DNA of 9,191 nucleotides from JBBIUS01 sp037440105 (GTDB lineage Bacteria; Patescibacteriota; Patescibacteriia; XYB2-FULL-38-15): positions 1 to 9,191 of the forward strand of contig JBBIUS010000029.1 in assembly GCA_037440105.1 (NCBI GenBank). Reading direction: 5' to 3'. The notes beneath the pieces were generated by a model. It was not told the origin of the DNA. It searched no databases and worked only from the letters and a program-made list of their open reading frames with translations. This document shows positions 4,964 to 9,191 of the stretch, one piece after another (position 1 is the first letter of the stretch; every line of letters begins with the position of its first letter). Both the position numbers and the translations under genes were made by a program.

Positions 4964-6520
4964 ATGAATACGGCAAAAGATAAAAATAAGAAAAAGGTTA
5001 AATTTAAATTGTTAGCATTTTTTGTTTTTTTGTTTCTTATTGGTTTTTTGTGGCTAATGAAAGAAAAAGTTGATAAGGCACGGGCTGGAGAGCAAGATTT
5101 AATAAGCGGTTGGGCTTGGTCAGAAAATTTTGGATGGTTTTCAGCAAACTGCTCAAATTTGAGCGAGTGTCCGGTAGCTGTACCTCCGCCTTATGATTAT
5201 GGTTTAGATATTAAAGCAGACGGTCGAATTGAAGGTTATCTTTGGGCAGAACATATTGGTTGGGTTCAATTTGGAAATTTAGTTGGTATGCCATCGCCAG
5301 GCCAAGCAATGTACGATAGTGCGACTGGCCGGGTGACCGGCTGGGCAAAAATTTTGGCCTTAGGAAATGATGGATGGTTGAAGCTCCGCGGTACGCCAGT
5401 TGGAGTTGGCAGCGGACCTTATAGGCAGTGTGCTGGTTGCAAAGATGTAAAAGATATTGAGGGAAATTTAGTTGATGTCACTTGTAAAATTTGCTTTAAG
5501 TCGGCAGATTATGGAGGGAGCGGGGCAATCTGCAGTAACTGCTCAAGCTGCACTCGTGCTGCAGAGATTACATGCAATACTTGCACTGACTGCGATAATT
5601 ATGGCACAGCCATTGATGGTGAATCAGGAAGAATTTTAGGCTGGGCTTGGAACGGGAACACTGATCCTGCGGTTGGTATTGGCTGGTTGAATTTTAGTCC
5701 AACATTGGGAGGCTTTGTTTTAAAGTCACCTTGGCTTGAAACCTTTTACGGTGAACTTTATTCAAAGAGTTATGTCAAAAGTCCAAGTTCTTTTGTTCCC
5801 CTTTTAGGTAAATATAATGCTACTTTTTGCATTGAGCCATCTGGAACAATTACTAACTTTACAAGTGAGACAGGCTGCTTAACACAATATTCTGAGATTA
5901 TTAATTATCCCAAAACGATCAATCGTTACACAAATATTTTAGGCAGAATTGATTTAGATGGAATTTTGGGCGGCCAATATGGGCCTGTCAAAATAATCAC
6001 AGACAGTTCTGAGATTGAAAGCATGTTAGGTGGGAAGATTTATTATCATAATGGAGATTTAACTGTTGGGGCAAAGACGTTTATAAATGGTACAGGCAGA
6101 CAAAACGGCGCTGGTTTAATTCTTGTCAAAGGGAATTTAAACATTGTCGGCGATATTCTATATCAAAGTGGAAATGTTAGTAATCTTAAGAATTTGTCGT
6201 CGCTCGGTTGGATAATTTTAGACGATGGAAGTGGTTTAAAAGGAAATGTTTATATTTCTCCATCTGTCTCTGAGGTTGCCGGCTCTTTTTATGCTGAGGG
6301 AACAATTTTTACTGGAACATCTGGCGATCCTGATACTGATGTTTCTTTAACAGTTAAAGGCGCGATGCTTGCCCGGATGTTTAAATTTGAAAGACTTTGG
6401 GCAAGCGCTCAAAGGGGGGCAGAACAAGTAATTTATGACGGCAGAATTTTAGCCAATACGCCGCCTGGAATGGGAGATATTGTTAAGGCACTGCCAATTT
6501 GGCGGGAAGGAGTGCCATAG
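4964..6520 (+). CDS. Secreted or surface protein with GWAW-type repeats and a Cys-rich insert
   Basis: It has 518 residues. A lysine-rich N-terminus precedes a hydrophobic helix (~16-32), then KARAG at 39-42, a plausible signal-peptidase site. Four short repeats follow: SGWAWSENFGWF (48-59), GYLWAEHIGWVQF (91-103), TGWAKI...GWLKL (125-141) and LGWAWNG...GIGWLNF (225-244). Between repeats three and four lie ten cysteines in CxxC or CxxCxxC groups (C156, C159, C174, C177, C190, C193, C196, C204, C207, C210), none a haem CxxCH. Residues ~360-470 contain a beta-rich stretch (GDLTVGAKTFINGTG, LVKGNLNIVGDILY) resembling polymer-forming or bactofilin-like repeats. The C-terminus (ANTPPGMGDIVKALPIWREGVP) looks like conserved tails I associate with CPR surface proteins. 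Function is unknown; its position ahead of pilM suggests a pilus or envelope role, but it has its own promoter-like element. Confidence 0.8.
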   Translation: MNTAKDKNKKKVKFKLLAFFVFLFLIGFLWLMKEKVDKARAGEQDLISGWAWSENFGWFSANCSNLSECPVAVPPPYDYGLDIKADGRIEGYLWAEHIGWVQFGNLVGMPSPGQAMYDSATGRVTGWAKILALGNDGWLKLRGTPVGVGSGPYRQCAGCKDVKDIEGNLVDVTCKICFKSADYGGSGAICSNCSSCTRAAEITCNTCTDCDNYGTAIDGESGRILGWAWNGNTDPAVGIGWLNFSPTLGGFVLKSPWLETFYGELYSKSYVKSPSSFVPLLGKYNATFCIEPSGTITNFTSETGCLTQYSEIINYPKTINRYTNILGRIDLDGILGGQYGPVKIITDSSEIESMLGGKIYYHNGDLTVGAKTFINGTGRQNGAGLILVKGNLNIVGDILYQSGNVSNLKNLSSLGWIILDDGSGLKGNVYISPSVSEVAGSFYAEGTIFTGTSGDPDTDVSLTVKGAMLARMFKFERLWASAQRGAEQVIYDGRILANTPPGMGDIVKALPIWREGVP

Positions 6521-6524
6521 AGAA

Positions 6525-6606
6525 GAATCAGGAATTATGAATTATGAATTAGGGTTTGAAATTTTTATTTGCATTTTTCATAATTCATGATTCATGCTTC
6601 ATAATT
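6525..6606. repeat. Two inverted heptanucleotide arrays forming a long hairpin
   Basis: Left array (6525-6552): four units of the type GAATTAT, two of them exact. Right array (6579-6606): four units of the type CATAATT. They are reverse complements, so GAATTATGAATTATGA (6532-6547) pairs with 6578-6593 over 16 positions with one G-U, around a 30-nt loop. The structure lies just after the secreted-protein stop codon. It may act as a weak terminator or 3'-end stabiliser, but no T-tract directly follows the stem. Confidence 0.8.
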
Positions 6607-6632
6607 CAAAATTTTTATTTTTAAGACTTTTG

Positions 6633-6641
6633 TGTTATAAT
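6633..6641 (+). promoter_or_regulatory. Extended -10 promoter for the pilMNO genes
   Basis: TGT plus TATAAT (6636-6641) gives a perfect extended -10. The -35 region is only T-rich (around 6613-6618). The predicted start is near 6648, leaving a 5' leader of about 32 nt made of heptad repeats. Confidence 0.6.
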
Positions 6642-6651
6642 AAAATTAATT

Positions 6652-6678
6652 GTTAACTGTCATTGTTAATTGTTAATC
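6652..6678 (+). repeat. GTTAATT-type heptad array just before pilM
   Basis: The units are GTTAACT, a 6-nt variant GTCATT, then GTTAATT and GTTAATC. They end 1 nt before the pilM ATG. As at the recJ-rnhA junction, the array occupies the place where an SD would be. Confidence 0.65.
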
Positions 6679-6679
6679 T

Positions 6680-7723
6680 ATGCCAAAAAGTTATTTAGGA
6701 GTTGATTTAGGGGCAACAAGTATAAAAATTGTCGAGCTTCAAGATGAAGGCGGTCGTCCGCGGCTTTTAACTTATGGATATACTGAACAGCCGCCTGTCC
6801 CGCAGGGGGAATTAACCGATGACCCGGCAAAAACAGCAGATTTAATTAAGCAAATTTGCGCGAAGGCTAAAACCACAAGCCGTTTAGCAGTTGCTGCTTT
6901 GCCGGTTGCTTCAGTTTTTAGTTCAATTATTAATGTTCCGACAGCGCTTAAAAAAGATTTGGCTTCGGCTGTTTCTTGGGAAGCAAAAAAAGTAATTCCT
7001 TTGTCTTTAGAAGAGATGGTTCTTGATTGGAAAGCGATTGAAGGAGAAATTGCAAATTTTGAAGCAGAAAAGGAGAAAAAATTTGTTCGCGTTCTTTTGA
7101 CTGCTGCGGCAAAAAGTTTGGTAAAAAAATATCTAGACATTTTTAAGACAAGCGGTTTAAATTTGTTGAGTTTGGAAACAGAAGCTTTTGCTCTAATTAG
7201 ATCTTTAGTTGGCATAGACAAGTCAACAATTTTAATAGTTGATATAGGCGCTGCCTCAACAAATATTTTTATTGTGGACAATGGCCTTCCAGTTTTGAAT
7301 AGAAGCATTGATTTAGGCGGGGCAACTTTTACCAAAAATATTAGTGTCAATTTGGGCATTAGTTTGGAGGAGGCTGAACAATTAAAATACGATGTCGGCC
7401 TTTCTTTCCGGCAGGGGGAAGGTATCCCGAGATCAATAGAAACTTCGCTTGCCTTGCTGATTAATGAAATAAGATATTGTATCAATATTTTCCAAAGCCA
7501 GGAGGAGATGCGAGCCAAGAGAATTGAGAAGATTATTTTAACAGGCGGCGGAGCTGTTTTGTCTGGTTTAAGCGAGTATCTCGGGGAAAAATTGGCGGTG
7601 CGGGCCTATGTCGGTGATCCTTGGGCTAGAGTTATCTATCCTGAGGAATTAAAACCGGTTCTTGAAGAAATAGGTCCAAAATTTGCAATTGCAATTGGGT
7701 TAGCAATGAGAGAAATAGAATAA
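6680..7723 (+). CDS. pilM: Type IV pilus assembly protein PilM (actin-like ATPase fold)
   Basis: PilM is the cytoplasmic, actin-like member of the type IV pilus inner-membrane platform. It binds the N-terminal tail of PilN. The nucleotide-binding pattern of the fold is visible: LGVDLGATSIKIVEL (6-20, phosphate 1), ILIVDIGAASTNIFIV (184-199, phosphate 2) followed by SIDLGGATFTKNI, and IILTGGGAVLSGL (285-297, adenosine motif). The 347-residue length is normal for the family. The ATG at 6680 begins the first beta strand of the fold within a few residues. No SD is seen; a GTTAATT array precedes it. It is followed by pilN-like and pilO-like genes in the standard order, which supports the assignment over FtsA or MreB. 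No transmembrane segment is present. Confidence 0.93.
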   Translation: MPKSYLGVDLGATSIKIVELQDEGGRPRLLTYGYTEQPPVPQGELTDDPAKTADLIKQICAKAKTTSRLAVAALPVASVFSSIINVPTALKKDLASAVSWEAKKVIPLSLEEMVLDWKAIEGEIANFEAEKEKKFVRVLLTAAAKSLVKKYLDIFKTSGLNLLSLETEAFALIRSLVGIDKSTILIVDIGAASTNIFIVDNGLPVLNRSIDLGGATFTKNISVNLGISLEEAEQLKYDVGLSFRQGEGIPRSIETSLALLINEIRYCINIFQSQEEMRAKRIEKIILTGGGAVLSGLSEYLGEKLAVRAYVGDPWARVIYPEELKPVLEEIGPKFAIAIGLAMREIE

Positions 7724-7726
7724 TAA

Positions 7727-7775
7727 ATAGCAAATTACAAATCACAAATAGCAAATTACAAAGAACAAAGAACAA
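7727..7775 (+). repeat. Heptanucleotide array in the pilM-pilN gap, seven units
   Basis: Seven consecutive 7-bp units end in CAA: ATAGCAA, ATTACAA, ATCACAA, ATAGCAA, ATTACAA, then AGAACAA twice. The pair ATAGCAA+ATTACAA recurs with a 21-bp period. It begins 3 nt after the pilM stop codon. ATTACAA is the same unit found inside recJ. Confidence 0.9.
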
Positions 7776-7854
7776 ACAATTAGTATTTTTTATGACTTGA
7801 CATTGTCTTTTACGGAAAACAGTTTTTGCTCTCAGGATCAATCTTTAAATATTT

Positions 7855-8856
7855 ATGATGAACAATAATAGTAAAAAAAATAATGGAGAGAAAGGCATTG
7901 AACTATTACCAGAAGAATTGAGACGAAAGGAAGAAAAAAAGAAGGAAGAGAAAAAACCGCCAGAAATTACTTTTTATATTCCGGCGGAAGAAAAAAAGCC
8001 GTCGGAAGAAAAAAAATCAGAAAAGATTAAAATTTCTTTGTTTGAAAAAATTTTTGGCACAAAAGAAGAACGAGAAAAAAAACGATTAGCCCGCCAAAAG
8101 GCAAAAGAAGAACGAGAAAAAAGAAAAGCCGAAGAAAGGGCGAGATTAGAGGCTTTGCAATCTCAAAAAGAAGCGATCCCAAAAGCAGAAAAAGTTCCAG
8201 TTAAAGAAATGAAAGTCAAAGAGGTTAAACCCGAAAAAAAGAAGATGAAAATATACGAGCCGAAAAAAGAGGTGTTTTTAAAACCGTCTTTAGGAATTAC
8301 CTTGATACCAGAAGAAGAGGAGGCCCCGGTTTATTTTCCGCCCAACAAACAGTTGGCAATTGTTTTTGTTTTTGGCTTGCTTGCTTTAATTTTATCTGGA
8401 GTGTTTTATTTAGCGATGAACTTTTATCAATCAAGTATCAAAAACCAAATCAAAGATGTTTCAATGAATCTTGAGTCCTTAAATAAAGAAATCGCTAATT
8501 ATGAAGAAGAAAAAGTTGAGGCTGAAAAAATTCAAGGTAAACTAGAGGCAATTAAATATCTTTTAGCTACGCATTTTTATTGGACAAAATTTTTTGACCT
8601 GCTAGAAAAAAATACAATTCCAAACGTTTATTATACAAATTTTGTTGCTTCATCGGACGGCGCGGTATCTCTTTCTGCGGTTGGTAAAAATTTTTCATCT
8701 GTTGCCGAACAACTTGTTTCTTTCGAAGAAGCAAAAAACTTAGTTAAAGAAGTAAATATTACCAGCGCTTCTGCTCAGGTTGATCCGACTGGGGAGATAA
8801 CGGCCGCAAATTTTGAAATTGAGCTTAAATTAGTCCCTGATGCACTTTTGAAATAG
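7855..8856 (+). CDS. pilN: PilN-like type IV pilus assembly protein with long charged N-terminal extension
   Basis: PilN is a bitopic inner-membrane protein that links cytoplasmic PilM to PilO. Here GIELLPEELRR (14-24) matches the PilM-binding tail motif of the family (INLLP-like). A Lys/Glu-rich, probably helical region spans ~25-135, where usual PilN has only a few residues. A second similar motif, GITLIPEEE (147-155), lies close to the membrane helix (~166-188, LAIVFVFGLLALILSGVFYLAM). A coiled coil (~192-235) and a small alpha/beta domain follow (~240-333), with VYYTNFVASSDGAVSLSAVG. At 333 residues it is much longer than canonical PilN (~180-200). Start could be 7855 or the adjacent ATG at 7858; no SD is near. 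It lies 131 nt after pilM and 70 nt before a pilO-like gene. The assignment rests on topology, motif and order. Confidence 0.82.
   Translation: MMNNNSKKNNGEKGIELLPEELRRKEEKKKEEKKPPEITFYIPAEEKKPSEEKKSEKIKISLFEKIFGTKEEREKKRLARQKAKEEREKRKAEERARLEALQSQKEAIPKAEKVPVKEMKVKEVKPEKKKMKIYEPKKEVFLKPSLGITLIPEEEEAPVYFPPNKQLAIVFVFGLLALILSGVFYLAMNFYQSSIKNQIKDVSMNLESLNKEIANYEEEKVEAEKIQGKLEAIKYLLATHFYWTKFFDLLEKNTIPNVYYTNFVASSDGAVSLSAVGKNFSSVAEQLVSFEEAKNLVKEVNITSASAQVDPTGEITAANFEIELKLVPDALLK
8060..8122 (+). repeat. Direct repeat inside pilN encoding KEEREK twice
   Basis: An identical 21-nt segment begins at 8060 and again at 8102, 42 nt (14 codons) apart. It encodes the KEEREK stretches of the charged helix. 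It is probably a local duplication that lengthened the linker. Confidence 0.8.
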
Positions 8857-8926
8857 ATTAACTGATAAATCTTGAGGCGCGTTTTTTATAGTTCTAATTT
8901 TTTAATTCAAAATTTGCCTGCAATTT

Positions 8927-9191
8927 ATGCCCAAAGAAAAAACAAAACAAAAAATGAGTCGCGAATTTAAACTTATTTCAGTTTTTGTTTTTTTATTTAT
9001 TTTAGTTTTAGTTTTTCTTTTTCTATTAAAACCTAAATACAATGAAATTAGCCAGGTTAAGCAAGAATTTAAGACAAAGCAAGAAGAGTTAGCGAATAAA
9101 AAAACTTATTTTGAAAATGTTAAAAAGTTAATTTCTAACTATCAAAAAATTAATTCTCAGGATATAGAAAAAATTGCAAAGGTTTTGCCTT
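8927..9191 (+). CDS. pilO: PilO-like pilus assembly protein, 3' truncated by window edge
   Basis: An open frame runs from the ATG at 8927 to the window end (88 codons, no stop). It encodes a basic N-terminus (MPKEKTKQKMSREFK), one hydrophobic helix (~16-34, rich in F, V, I, L), then a Glu/Lys-rich coiled coil (YNEISQVKQEFKTKQEEL...) and QDIEKIAKVLP. This is the PilO topology: short cytoplasmic tail, transmembrane helix, periplasmic coiled coil that pairs with PilN, then a ferredoxin-like domain (outside the window). The LP after the coiled coil resembles the start of the PilO globular domain. Identity depends mainly on order after pilM and pilN, because sequence conservation in this part of the family is low. 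No clear SD or separate promoter is seen in the 70-nt gap. Confidence 0.75.
   Translation, partial: MPKEKTKQKMSREFKLISVFVFLFILVLVFLFLLKPKYNEISQVKQEFKTKQEELANKKTYFENVKKLISNYQKINSQDIEKIAKVLP

Noticed and set aside
6772..7518. Long minus-strand open frame opposite pilM (248 codons)
   Set aside because: It lies wholly inside pilM, which has clear family motifs, and its translation is an unstructured S/K/F-rich shadow.
7797..7825. TTGACA upstream of pilN as a promoter
   Set aside because: No -10-like hexamer occurs at 16-18 bp spacing (sequence there is ACAGTTTT).
7632..7841. Minus-strand frame with a hydrophobic LFVICNLLF-type repeat
   Set aside because: The apparent membrane segment is only the reverse reading of the CAA-ending heptad array.
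1..9191. Recoded UGA (glycine), as in Gracilibacteria/Absconditabacteria
   Set aside because: None of the called genes that end in the window uses TGA as a stop, but all have full family length without in-frame TGA, so there is no evidence that TGA is read as sense.

Overview
The window looks like chromosomal DNA of a small, AT-rich bacterium, most likely of the Patescibacteria/CPR (Parcubacteria-like). The reasons are an N-terminally extended PilN, a secreted protein with repeated GWAW...GW motifs of a kind I associate with these genomes, SD-poor starts, and short tandem heptanucleotide arrays at gene junctions. This placement is inference; no rRNA or tRNA is present. All genes are on the + strand.

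Region 1 (1-860): the 3' part of lepA (EF4), cut by the left window edge, followed by a 17-bp tandem repeat, a long hairpin and a clean intrinsic terminator.

Region 2 (about 960-2190): an isolated accessory-looking unit. A near-consensus promoter (TTGACA, 17 bp, TATATT, with extended -10) drives a leader of about 230 nt. From 1044 to 1223 the leader can fold into one closed multi-branched RNA ending next to a Shine-Dalgarno sequence. It precedes a short upstream ORF that overlaps a 210-aa protein with two zinc-ribbon-like Cys4 clusters. The unit ends in a branched terminator whose closing helix repeats sequence on both strands of the leader's closing helix. This unit is the best candidate for an undescribed system. 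The gene is visibly richer in G/C than its neighbours.

Region 3 (2190-4790): a gene-poor stretch with a perfect 30-bp palindrome, an extended -10 promoter, a 32-aa single-helix membrane peptide and a terminator-like hairpin. Then come recJ (complete DHH/DHHA1 exonuclease) and an RNase HI gene, a plausible DNA-repair and R-loop pair.

Region 4 (4791-9191): a secreted protein with WxW-type repeats and a Cys-rich insert, predicted to be read from a leaderless mRNA. It is followed by pilM, pilN and the start of pilO, the inner-membrane platform of a type IV pilus. The secreted protein may be a surface or pilus-associated partner, on position only.

A recurring pattern links regions 3 and 4. Tandem 7-bp arrays lie in the recJ-rnhA gap, after the secreted-protein gene, before pilM and between pilM and pilN. 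One array of the same unit length lies in frame inside recJ.
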